Below, in pieces: positions 9,696 through 18,078 of a stretch of DNA of 64,000 nucleotides. This stretch comes from DASRFA01 sp035651755 (lineage in GTDB: Bacteria; Desulfobacterota; Binatia; UBA12015): NCBI GenBank assembly GCA_035651755.1, contig DASRFA010000060.1, positions 1-64,000 on the forward strand. Direction: 5' to 3'. How positions within the stretch are numbered: the first letter of the stretch is position 1; each line of letters opens with the position of its first letter. The notes under the pieces are model-generated. The model had not been told where the DNA came from. It did not search any database and saw only the letters and a program-made list of their open reading frames with translations. Made by a program: the position numbers and the translations under genes.

Positions 9696-10360
9696 GCTTC
9701 CGACATCGAGCGAGCGGTCGCATCACGAACGCGCAGCAGCAGAAACATCGTCCGCGTCGTCAGCAACGGTCGGACCGGCATGCCCGCGCGCAGAAGGGCC
9801 AGTGCAAAAAGTCGACCTGCACCACGTCCTTCGACCTCGTCGACGACTCGCGCTACGCGAAAGCCTCCTTCGCGCGCGACATGCGCCACGAATGCGTCCA
9901 TCTGCGGGTAGCTCGTGAGCCACCGGTGACGATCGGCGCTCGGCTCCGGTCGAAGATCGTACTTGTCGGTCGCGAGCCGCCCGCGGATTGCGAAACTGAG
10001 TCGATGCACCCAACTCGCGAGGTTCGGCAATGCCAGCAATGCTCCGAGAGAAGCGACTCGTAGAAGCTCCATGGTCGCGTGATGAATGGCCTCCACGTGT
10101 TCGAGCACGTCGAGAGCCACGACATAATCAACGGAGCGGTCCGCGAACGGCAGCGGCTGTTCCAAGTCGATGAGGTGATCGTGAGGACCGAACAGGTCGG
10201 CGGAGCGATAGGACAAGCACGATGGGTCGAGGTGTGCTGCCAGCTGTCGGTCGCGTGCACCAACATCGAGGATGGTCCCATAACAGCCCGCGAGCATGTC
10301 CGCCGCGATCCGAAGTCGTCCGCGTGCCGACACTCCTCGTTGAAGAGCAACCATCTTCAC
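9683..10360 (-). CDS. class I SAM-dependent methyltransferase
   Basis: This is a 225-residue protein with a Rossmann-type methyltransferase core. Motif I is ILDVGARDRQL (30-40), somewhat degenerate because the usual GxGxG is GARDR. An acidic strand end follows (SADLF), and then the VVALDVLEHVE segment (80-90) typical of UbiE/COQ5-like enzymes. The tail (LFALALLRAGMPVRP onwards) is hydrophobic. It lies inside the polysaccharide operon, sharing a 4-base ATGA overlap with the upstream GT4 gene and a 13-base overlap with the downstream one. The likely role is methylation of a sugar or lipid-linked intermediate, which is inferred from position. Confidence 0.85.
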   Translation of the reverse strand: MKMVALQRGVSARGRLRIAADMLAGCYGTILDVGARDRQLAAHLDPSCLSYRSADLFGPHDHLIDLEQPLPFADRSVDYVVALDVLEHVEAIHHATMELLRVASLGALLALPNLASWVHRLSFAIRGRLATDKYDLRPEPSADRHRWLTSYPQMDAFVAHVAREGGFRVARVVDEVEGRGAGRLFALALLRAGMPVRPLLTTRTMFLLLRVRDATARSMSEACCG

Positions 10361-11466
10361 ATCGCCGCCTGTAGAGGACGCCGCCGCCGTCCCCCGAATC
10401 GGGACGCCGCCGCCTCCTCCAACACCGCGTAGATCCGGTCGACGTGACCGCCCAAGTCGTGCCGATGCGCGACTAGCGCACGTAGCCGCTCGGGCACAAA
10501 CTGCGAGTGCGTCGCATGTAGTATTTGGAGCTGGCGCGCGATGGCCTCCGGCGACTCATCGTAGACCAGCATGGCCGGCAGCTCCGCGAGCGTATTGCGA
10601 AATGCTTCGTTGCTCGTCAGCACCGGGCACCCGCACGCAAGCGCCTCCATCACCGTCTTATCCATGCTGCCCGTCGCGCTCAGGTTGAGATGCACGAATG
10701 CGGTCCCGTAGAGCTCCGCGATCTCCGACATGGGAATGGGACCCAGCCACTCGATTCGCTCGGCACAACCGAGACCGTGAGCGCGACGGCGTACGGCTTC
10801 GGCATAACGCCGGTCCTCGCGTGTCACGCACGGGCCGATCAACCGCAGGCGGTATGGCGTCGTCGGATCGATTTTCCCGAGAGCAGCAAACGCCTCCAGG
10901 ACCAAGTCCACGCGCTTTCTCGGGCTGATTCGACCGACGTACAGCACGTCGTGCCCACCACGTGTGTTTGGCCGAGGGACGAACACGTCCGTATCGACGG
11001 CTTGCCCGATGACACGAACCTTCGCAGACGGAATCCGAAAACCCTCGGGGGTCGAGGTCACCACGCGATCCGCGCATGAGAGCGCCAGCCGTAATCGCCA
11101 GCTTACCGCCCCGTGCGCGTACCACATGACGATCGGAACGTTGAGCATCGTCAGAATGGGACGCAGACGATACGCCCACGCGATGTTCATGTGGACCAAG
11201 CAAACGTCGAACCGGCGATTCCGCACCATGGCGAGAAGGTACGGCAGCATGAGCCACTTGGCGCGCAAGAAGCGAAGTGGTGCCCGACAGAAAGCGCGAG
11301 GTACGCCGACGACCTCGAGATTCGCTCTCTGCTCGAACCCACCGAGCTGCTCGGTCAGCACGACGATTTGGTCGCTGCGATCGGCGAGCCGAGAGACCAG
11401 CCGTTGCTGCCATGCCAGCACGGGTGAAGCGTCGTCCATCGCAAACGTGACGACGAGCAGTCTCAT
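10357..11466 (-). CDS. glycosyltransferase family 4
   Basis: This is a 369-residue GT-B enzyme. The start MRLLVVTFAMDD was chosen because it makes a 4-base ATGA overlap with the stop of the upstream flippase gene; the frame runs on upstream to 11742, but that part lies antisense-like inside the flippase gene. Donor-domain motifs are VLYVGRISPRKR and the segment TGSMDKTVMEALACG. In that segment the second Glu of EX7E is present but the first is replaced by Gly, a variant found in a known GT4 subgroup. It acts in the cytoplasm on the lipid-linked glycan. Confidence 0.88.
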   Translation of the reverse strand: MRLLVVTFAMDDASPVLAWQQRLVSRLADRSDQIVVLTEQLGGFEQRANLEVVGVPRAFCRAPLRFLRAKWLMLPYLLAMVRNRRFDVCLVHMNIAWAYRLRPILTMLNVPIVMWYAHGAVSWRLRLALSCADRVVTSTPEGFRIPSAKVRVIGQAVDTDVFVPRPNTRGGHDVLYVGRISPRKRVDLVLEAFAALGKIDPTTPYRLRLIGPCVTREDRRYAEAVRRRAHGLGCAERIEWLGPIPMSEIAELYGTAFVHLNLSATGSMDKTVMEALACGCPVLTSNEAFRNTLAELPAMLVYDESPEAIARQLQILHATHSQFVPERLRALVAHRHDLGGHVDRIYAVLEEAAASRFGGRRRRPLQAAM

Positions 11467-12818
11467 CCCGCGACTCGAGGTGACGTGGTGTACGTTCCGG
11501 TCGCGACATCGGGCGTGGCCGCGTCCAACTCGCGCCGATCGAAGCGCAACCACCTCTGGAGCACCGCGTAGAGCAGCACGTAGTGTGCGCAATGCCCGGC
11601 CGCGAGCCATGCCGGCGCCCATTCGCGAGTGACCCAGGTTCCGAGCCACGGGATCAGGTACTGACCGACTGCCGTGGACACGACGGCGACCTGCACGAAC
11701 CTGCCCACCAGCCCGCGGTACACGATCACGGGCCAAGCCCACAGCCCGACGCCGCAGACGAAGAAGATCTGCGTCGTCAGGATGAGCACCGCGGGCACCG
11801 CGTCGACGTATTGCGCACCGAAGATGGTCGCGATGGTGGGCTCGAGAAAGACATATTCGCCGGCGAGCAACGCGACTCCGATCGCCGAGCTCAAGAGAAA
11901 GATCCTACGGGCCGCCCGCCGCGCACTCACCATGTCTCCGCATTGCAATGCACGAAAGAGCTGGGGCTGAAAGAACCGGTTGAATGAGTCGAAGAAGACA
12001 CTCACGACTGCGTCGGTGCACATCCGAGCGAAGCGGTAGAGCCCTGCGGCGCTCTGTCCACCGATGGCTGCGGCCAGCAGGACATCACCACTGCGAAGGA
12101 GGAGGTTTTGGTACCCGACTAGATGGAAGCTGATGGCGTGCCGCCGCTCTCCCCAGAGAAGCCTCAGACCCGACCGCGCATCGGCGTCGCGTAGGCTTGG
12201 GACGCCAGTCGTCCGAAGCAGCTTCACCGCACCCACGCCGTTCAGGGCCAGTCCGAGGATGGCGGCCACAACGAGACCTCGAATCACGCCGGCCAATCCC
12301 GGATCGTGCAACGCGAACGCGACGATGACCGCCGTGCGCGCGACCGCCGTCGCGACTTGCAGGGCCGCCATCGCCGGCGGGCGTTCGGAGAAACGCTGGG
12401 CAAACGCAAACATGTTGGCGATCGGGACGACAAACGCCTGGCCGACGAAGAACGACGCGATCCACACGAGGCCCGGATGGTAATCCGAACCAGCGAGATA
12501 GGCGGCGGCCGTCAGAGCGGAGAGAAGAGCGACGAGAATGCCGACGCCGGCCTGCAGGACGATGCCCCCCAGCAAGACGTCGCCACGATGCTCGCCTCCG
12601 ATGCGAGCGCTCCGCGCGTAGTATAGCCTCGTCATCACGTCGCCAAGCCGGATGTCGGTCGCACCGGCAAAGATCGATCCGATTGCCACCAAGATACCGA
12701 GTATCCCGAACCGCTCGACACCCAGGACGCGAGCGACGACGGCGTTCTGCACCAACCCGATCGCGCTGCTCACCACGCTGCTCGCGGTGAGCCAGGGAAG
12801 CCCGCGCATCTCATTCAA
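11463..12818 (-). CDS. polysaccharide flippase (Wzx/MATE-like)
   Basis: This is a 451-residue, mostly hydrophobic protein with about 12 predicted membrane helices spread over its length. The N-terminal segment VARVLGVERFGILG is the classic signature region of the polysaccharide exporter family (Wzx, MVF/MATE-like). It would move the undecaprenyl-linked repeat unit from the cytoplasmic to the periplasmic face. It overlaps the upstream ligase-like gene by four bases and the downstream GT4 by four bases, so the three are translationally coupled. Its presence, with a Wzz-like regulator and a ligase-like protein, points to the Wzx/Wzy-dependent rather than the ABC-transporter route. Confidence 0.9.
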   Translation of the reverse strand: MNEMRGLPWLTASSVVSSAIGLVQNAVVARVLGVERFGILGILVAIGSIFAGATDIRLGDVMTRLYYARSARIGGEHRGDVLLGGIVLQAGVGILVALLSALTAAAYLAGSDYHPGLVWIASFFVGQAFVVPIANMFAFAQRFSERPPAMAALQVATAVARTAVIVAFALHDPGLAGVIRGLVVAAILGLALNGVGAVKLLRTTGVPSLRDADARSGLRLLWGERRHAISFHLVGYQNLLLRSGDVLLAAAIGGQSAAGLYRFARMCTDAVVSVFFDSFNRFFQPQLFRALQCGDMVSARRAARRIFLLSSAIGVALLAGEYVFLEPTIATIFGAQYVDAVPAVLILTTQIFFVCGVGLWAWPVIVYRGLVGRFVQVAVVSTAVGQYLIPWLGTWVTREWAPAWLAAGHCAHYVLLYAVLQRWLRFDRRELDAATPDVATGTYTTSPRVAG

Positions 12819-14191
12819 GAGGCAATGACCTCACCATGGGACGTGCGACTCGCGCCGTACGCAGCTTGACGCTCGTAAATTGGATGTCTCCTCCACTGCA
12901 TTGAGGCTTGTCGGGATGCGAGACCGAGCAACAAGAAGACGAAGAACCCAAGCGTCGCCTTGTCGAGAAGCCACACCGTCGTTTGCACGCCGAACAGGAC
13001 GGCGATCCAGAACACGTCCACGGCACGAAAGAAAAGTGCTTCGTCTCGCATTCGCGACCGCCTCGCGCTTCGTACCGTGCGAAGCGCGAGGACGGCGAAT
13101 GTGCCGTACCCGAAGAGCCCGATTGCGCCACCTTCTGCGGCGATTTGGAGGATCTGGTTCTGCGCGTAGGGCACCTCCCGAGGGCGAGCCGTGTCTTCCG
13201 CCGATGGATCGATGCGCCGAGACACCGGGCCCTCGTCGGCAAGTCCGAGTTCCGCCACGTGGCGCGGGTATCCGCCTGGCCCGAGCCCGACGACGGGGTT
13301 TTCGCGGAATACACCCCAAGCGCGTCGCATGGACGGCAGACGGTCGCCCAGCGCAACCGAGATCCCCGAGTGCGCCATGAGCTCGAACCGCCATCGGATC
13401 ATTTCGCCGACGCCAGTGAACCGGAGGAGCGCGACAAGCGAAGCCCCAACTAGCAACAGGGTCCCGAGCAGCCGTACGGCGGGTCTGCCGGCGTTCCGCC
13501 GGGCGAAGCGAATGGCGTCCCCGGTGGCGAGATAAGCCAGGCCGATCGCGAACGCGAGGATCGCCCCCCGCGGGAGACCGAGCAGAAACGGCGCCGCGAA
13601 GAGAGCGGCTCGGGCGCGCGCACCGCGAATCATTTCCCGAAACAAGAAGAACAGCAGGAGGAAAGGGGTCGCGTCCCCGAGCAGCCCGAATATCCGTGTC
13701 TCGCCACGGCTCTGGATTACCTCGCCGAAGCTCAAGCCGACCGCCTGCGCCGCGAACGAAAGGTACACGCTCCCGGCGATCAGGAGACCGAGCGCATCGA
13801 TTCGACGTATCGCCCATGACATCTCCGACGGCGTGCGAACGAGCGTCAGCGCGAGCCAGAACGAGCTACACCAGATCGCCACGTACAGGGCCTCACGAAA
13901 GCCGTTCACCGCCAGCACTCCGTCTCCGTGCAGGAGGGAATCGACGGGCGCAGTGATCATCGTCGCGAACAGTACGACGACCCCGATGCCGAGCGGCGTT
14001 TCGCTCAGATTGGCGATCGCGCGCAAGCATCCCGGCGCCAGCCAGAGCAAGAGGCCGGCGTAGACGAGTCTCCATGCCTGGCCGACGACGTTGGCTGCGG
14101 TGAACGCGAAAGCAGCCATCATGGCAGGCGGACCGAACGTCGCGAGATCGAACAGCGTCCGTTGACGGCTAGTGGCGTGGCTGACGGTCAT
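12815..14191 (-). CDS. O-antigen ligase / Wzy-family polymerase
   Basis: This is a 458-residue membrane protein with about ten to twelve hydrophobic segments. The diagnostic part is the large periplasmic loop with the Wzy_C-type pattern: RRAWGVFRENPVVGLGPGGY, then PYAQNQILQIAAEGGAIGL, where the conserved His of many members is Gln in NQ. Members either polymerise repeat units or ligate the glycan to a carrier. With no second candidate in the window, this is the probable Wzy polymerase. It follows the chain-length regulator by 42 bases and overlaps the flippase by four bases. Confidence 0.88.
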   Translation of the reverse strand: MTVSHATSRQRTLFDLATFGPPAMMAAFAFTAANVVGQAWRLVYAGLLLWLAPGCLRAIANLSETPLGIGVVVLFATMITAPVDSLLHGDGVLAVNGFREALYVAIWCSSFWLALTLVRTPSEMSWAIRRIDALGLLIAGSVYLSFAAQAVGLSFGEVIQSRGETRIFGLLGDATPFLLLFFLFREMIRGARARAALFAAPFLLGLPRGAILAFAIGLAYLATGDAIRFARRNAGRPAVRLLGTLLLVGASLVALLRFTGVGEMIRWRFELMAHSGISVALGDRLPSMRRAWGVFRENPVVGLGPGGYPRHVAELGLADEGPVSRRIDPSAEDTARPREVPYAQNQILQIAAEGGAIGLFGYGTFAVLALRTVRSARRSRMRDEALFFRAVDVFWIAVLFGVQTTVWLLDKATLGFFVFLLLGLASRQASMQWRRHPIYERQAAYGASRTSHGEVIAS

Positions 14192-14233
14192 CGGCCCCGG
14201 TTCCGTCCAAATACCAGATGTGCGAGTCGTCCG

Positions 14234-15841
14234 TCAGCCTTCTCTGCGTGTCGTCGCATTGCGACGCGCCTGGTGTAGCGCGCATGCAGCGAGCGCGACG
14301 AGAAATGCAAGGATTGCAACGCCGAGCCCGCCGAGTGTGGCGGCTTGAGCGCCGACGGCCGTGTGCTTGGTCAGCACGAAAGGTGCATCGAGCCTGTAGA
14401 GCTGCGACTCCGGGTTCAGGTTTTGCTCCGAGATCATCCGGTAAAAATCAGCGAGGCGCTTGGAAAAGGCGTCAAGGGCCGCCATCGCTTCCCGCAACCG
14501 CTGCATCGTCGCATCCGCCGACTCGTGCGGCGCAGTCGTCGCGAGCGCGCGCACTCGCTCGAACGCGTCGCTCGCGAAGCGGAATTCCTGCTCAGCCCGG
14601 ATACCGTCGAGCTGACCCTGCATTGCCTCGTCGTTCAGTCGTTGACGGTATTTCAGATCTTCAGCGGCTTCCGTGCTTCGCATGAGCTTCGTCAAGATAT
14701 CATCACCGATCTGCGCTACGACCGCGCTGCCACCAACCTTGCTTCCCGGCATTGCTTCATCTGCGGGCCCGCTGTCGTCTCGTGCCGGTTTGGCGGGGGC
14801 ACGGCCGCCATCGCGCATGCGCACGTAGCGCTCGAACGCCTCGTCGAGCTTGCCAGCGCGGAATTTCTCCAGGTCTGTGTGCCGCTTGTAGTCCGTGAGA
14901 CGCATGCCGAAGACGGTCTCGGTCGCGGGTTCGTCCTGACGGTAGGCCAAGGCCAACACCTGATGGTAGATGGGGTTCGCCGCCACGTGATCGTAGCCGA
15001 TGAGCTGTGAAGCTAGATCTTGGACCGTTCCACCACGGCTGTCGCGGACCAGGTTCGCTCCGGGCAGCTTCGCTATCTGCTCGACGGCCCCCAGCAGCGC
15101 CTGCACCGTCGTGTGAAGGTTCTCGGCCGCGAGCAAGTAGCCGTAGACGTCGGCACCTCCGCCTTCCGCTGACGGCGCGGTGATCAGAGGGATGTCGTAT
15201 GCCAGCACGTGACGTCGCCCGACCGAGAAACGCGCCCAAATGGCGGGCACGTCGAGAAGGACCTTTTCGATGAGTGCGGGCGGCAGCGAGCTGCCGGCGA
15301 GTCCTTCGTAGACCAGGCGATAGCTTGCGGTACGGAGGGAAGCGGCGCGTGCGCCAAACTCCTCTTCCAGGCTGCGACGCTCGGCCACCGAGAGCTTTGG
15401 ATCGCGCAACTTCGCGGCGTACTCCGCCTCCACCATCGCGAGCTGAAGGTTCGATGGTGCCATGTAGAGGTTTCGTTGAAAGCGAGAGAACGAAATGAAT
15501 CGCTGGAGATCGTTGGTAACGAAAGCTTCCTCGATGATCGGGGTGGCCAGCACGTCTTGCGGACTGAAGGGGGTCCCGTTCGGGTACTTCCCATCGTCGA
15601 CGCCCGCGAAGAAGAACCGTATGCCGACCGTACCCACGTCGACGGTGGTGAAGAAGCGCAGGAGCAGCACACATCCCCCATAGCCGGCGATCGAGAGCCC
15701 GACGGCGAGCGCGATGACCGCGCCATAGCGACGCAAGAGACGAAACACGGGTTCCAAGGTGATCGGTCCGTCTTCGTCGACGGTCGACGTCGGGCGGACC
15801 TCGACTAGCGCAGCGCGAGACTCTGCAGGGCTCATACGCAT
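14234..15841 (-). CDS. polysaccharide chain-length determinant-like protein
   Basis: This is a 535-residue protein with two membrane helices bracketing a long soluble region. The first lies at about residues 41-62 (AVIALAVGLSIAGYGGCVLL) and the second at about 500-525 near the C-terminus. That topology is the hallmark of Wzz/PCP co-polymerases. The intervening region of about 430 residues is rich in Ala, Arg and Glu with long helical, coiled-coil-like stretches (about 370-480). There is no C-terminal BY-kinase domain or Walker motif. It is the first gene of the seven-gene operon and is divergent from the methyltransferase at 16066. Sequence similarity to classic Wzz is weak, so the call rests on topology and context. 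A second ATG six bases in is also possible. Confidence 0.75.
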   Translation of the reverse strand: MRMSPAESRAALVEVRPTSTVDEDGPITLEPVFRLLRRYGAVIALAVGLSIAGYGGCVLLLRFFTTVDVGTVGIRFFFAGVDDGKYPNGTPFSPQDVLATPIIEEAFVTNDLQRFISFSRFQRNLYMAPSNLQLAMVEAEYAAKLRDPKLSVAERRSLEEEFGARAASLRTASYRLVYEGLAGSSLPPALIEKVLLDVPAIWARFSVGRRHVLAYDIPLITAPSAEGGGADVYGYLLAAENLHTTVQALLGAVEQIAKLPGANLVRDSRGGTVQDLASQLIGYDHVAANPIYHQVLALAYRQDEPATETVFGMRLTDYKRHTDLEKFRAGKLDEAFERYVRMRDGGRAPAKPARDDSGPADEAMPGSKVGGSAVVAQIGDDILTKLMRSTEAAEDLKYRQRLNDEAMQGQLDGIRAEQEFRFASDAFERVRALATTAPHESADATMQRLREAMAALDAFSKRLADFYRMISEQNLNPESQLYRLDAPFVLTKHTAVGAQAATLGGLGVAILAFLVALAACALHQARRNATTRREG

Positions 15842-16065
15842 GGCACCTTCGGTTGATGATTCATCCGCCTCTCCCCGAGACGCTTCGCCGCTGATTGCCG
15901 CCCTCGAATCTGCCCTACCTCGGCGGCGCGCCGGCTATCACGGCGAACCTGCGCTGCCAAGGCCGCGGTCGGCCGTATCGCGTCGCGTCGCTTCGCTTCG
16001 GAGAGATCCCGAGGCTGGTTTCGCGAGGCAAAACCGGATAAGCGCGCGCGCAGAGGGACTCTTTC

Positions 16066-16917
16066 ATGGCGCGATCGGTGAGTCGCCCCGCAACTCACTT
16101 TCCGTTCGGGGAGAACTGGGCGCGTTTCGCCGAGAACATCGACGAATCGCGAATCGCAGAAGCCGCACGTGCGCTTCGCCGACTGTTGGGAGACACGCTG
16201 CGTGGAGCGCGGTTCCTCGACGTCGGGTGTGGATCGGGCATCCACGCGGTCGCTGCGCTTCGCCTCGGGGTGAAGTGCGTGTCCGCGATCGACTTGGATC
16301 CTCGATCCGTCGCGACGACGCGCAACACGCTGACGACGCACGCACCATCCGGACCTTGGGACGTCAGCGTCGCAAGCGCCCTCGATCTCGACCCTGACAA
16401 GCTCGGCCGATATGACGTGGTCTACTCCTGGGGTGTTCTCCATCACACCGGCCGGATGTGGGACGCCGTTCGTTGCGCGGCATCGATGGTGGACGACGGT
16501 GGGTCCCTCGCCATCGCGCTCTATCGAAAGACCGCTCTCTGCGCGGCGTGGAGGGCGGAGAAGCGCCTGTACAACGCGTTGCCACGATCGCAACCTCTTC
16601 TGCGCACCGCGTACATCGGGTGGCTTCGAGCGGCTTTGGCGCTTCGAGGAGAGACCTTCAGCACCTACGTCGACGAATACCGGCTGCGGCGCGGGATGGA
16701 CTTCTACCGTGACGTTCATGACTGGCTCGGCGGCTGGCCGTATGAGTCGGCGCGGCCCGAGGAGGTCCATTCGTTTCTCGGCGAGCTCGGCTTCGCTCTC
16801 GATCGCGAGTATGCGAGACCCGGGGGCCTCGGTTTGCTCGGTTCGGGCAACGACGAATACGTTTTTCGGCGAGTCATTGATTCACGCGGAGACACGAACC
16901 GGCCCATCGCTCGCTGA
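16066..16917 (+). CDS. class I SAM-dependent methyltransferase
   Basis: This is a 283-residue protein with a canonical methyltransferase fold: motif I FLDVGCGSGIHA (about 50-61), acidic motif II (SAIDLDPRSV) and the post-I strand YDVVYSWGVLHHTG. The C-terminal part has a YRLRRGMDFYRDVHDWLGG stretch seen in methyltransferases of polysaccharide clusters. It is transcribed alone, divergent from the chain-length regulator and convergent with the GT4 gene at 16882, with a 36-base overlap of the 3' ends. The substrate is unknown; a sugar or lipid-linked intermediate is the likely guess from position. Confidence 0.9.
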   Translation: MARSVSRPATHFPFGENWARFAENIDESRIAEAARALRRLLGDTLRGARFLDVGCGSGIHAVAALRLGVKCVSAIDLDPRSVATTRNTLTTHAPSGPWDVSVASALDLDPDKLGRYDVVYSWGVLHHTGRMWDAVRCAASMVDDGGSLAIALYRKTALCAAWRAEKRLYNALPRSQPLLRTAYIGWLRAALALRGETFSTYVDEYRLRRGMDFYRDVHDWLGGWPYESARPEEVHSFLGELGFALDREYARPGGLGLLGSGNDEYVFRRVIDSRGDTNRPIAR

Positions 16918-18078
16918 CGTTGCCGCGTCATCAAACGCCACGCTCTGATAGAGGTCACGATAGAGCGCGACGACGCGTCCCATCTCGAAATGAGACGCGA
17001 TGCGTTCGCGCGCTCGAGCTCCGAGTGCCGTCCGCTCCGCGTCCGACAGCGAGAGAATCTCCTCGACCGCGGCGGCAAGCGCATCGCCATCGTTTGGCGC
17101 GACGACCGTGCCGCACTGGCCGACGACCGCTGCGCTCCCGCCCGTATCCGTCACCACGCACGGCACCCCGGTGGCCATCGCCTCGCCCACCACGTTCGGA
17201 AATCCCTCTGCCCATCCGGACGCGGACACCAGCACGTCGAGCGAGGCGAGGAGAGCCTCGGAATCGGTGCGCGTACCCAGGAGATGAACGCTGGACTCCA
17301 GTCCCGATGCCGTAATCCGCGCCCTCAAGTCACGATTAGCCCAGCTCACACCGGGACCTGCAAGGACGAACTGCGTCCTCGGGAGGGCTCTGCGGATTTG
17401 CATCGCAGCTCGCAGAAACACGTCGTGGCCCTTGACGGGATGGTAACGGGACAGCATGCCGACCAGCGACGCATCCGGCGGCACACCGATTTCTCGGCGG
17501 ATCGCTGCACGGGCTTCCGGACTCGGACGGAATTTGTCCAAATCGAAGCCGTTCGGAATGATGCGCACGCGTTCGGTGTCGAAGCCGATCGACGCGTGTT
17601 GCGTCACGCTCGTCTCCGAGTTGTTGATGATCGCGACTACTCGACGAGAAAGCCACGCGTTCAGGCGGATGACGATTCTCGTCAACGGCTTCTCGCGCCC
17701 GAGACTTGCGAGGGACTGCCGGATGTTCCAGACCACCGCGGGCCGACGATCCGTGAAGCGGGCTCCGAGATATGCGACCAGGTTGCCGTGATACATCCAT
17801 CCCTGGACCAAGTCGGGGTCGAATCGCCGAAGCACTTCGGCGATCCGGGCAACGGCGACGACCCAGCCCCCACGCGGCCGCACACCGAGCGACACGACCT
17901 CGGCGCCTGCCGCCCTCGCCCGTTCCGCGAGTATGCCGCCGGACATGAGGCTTACGACCAGCGATTCGAACTCGCCTCGATCCAGACGCTCGATCAGCCT
18001 CACGAGCGCGATTTCCGAACCGCCGAGGTGGAGGTCGGTGATCACGTGCGCGATTCGAATTCGACGTCGGGATCTCAA
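16882..18078 (-). CDS. glycosyltransferase family 4
   Basis: This is a 398-residue GT-B glycosyltransferase. I chose a TTG start at 18078 because it overlaps the TGA of the upstream gene as TTGA, just upstream of the conserved N-terminus IRIAHVITDLHLGGSEIAL. The frame extends to 18183, but that extension lies inside the upstream gene and looks non-coding. Motifs are GGSEIAL near the N-terminus, MLSRYHPVKGHD in the donor domain, and the EX7E motif in AEGFPNVVGEAMATG. It should extend the lipid-linked sugar made by the enzyme encoded just upstream. Confidence 0.9.
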   Translation of the reverse strand: MRSRRRIRIAHVITDLHLGGSEIALVRLIERLDRGEFESLVVSLMSGGILAERARAAGAEVVSLGVRPRGGWVVAVARIAEVLRRFDPDLVQGWMYHGNLVAYLGARFTDRRPAVVWNIRQSLASLGREKPLTRIVIRLNAWLSRRVVAIINNSETSVTQHASIGFDTERVRIIPNGFDLDKFRPSPEARAAIRREIGVPPDASLVGMLSRYHPVKGHDVFLRAAMQIRRALPRTQFVLAGPGVSWANRDLRARITASGLESSVHLLGTRTDSEALLASLDVLVSASGWAEGFPNVVGEAMATGVPCVVTDTGGSAAVVGQCGTVVAPNDGDALAAAVEEILSLSDAERTALGARARERIASHFEMGRVVALYRDLYQSVAFDDAATSASDGPVRVSA

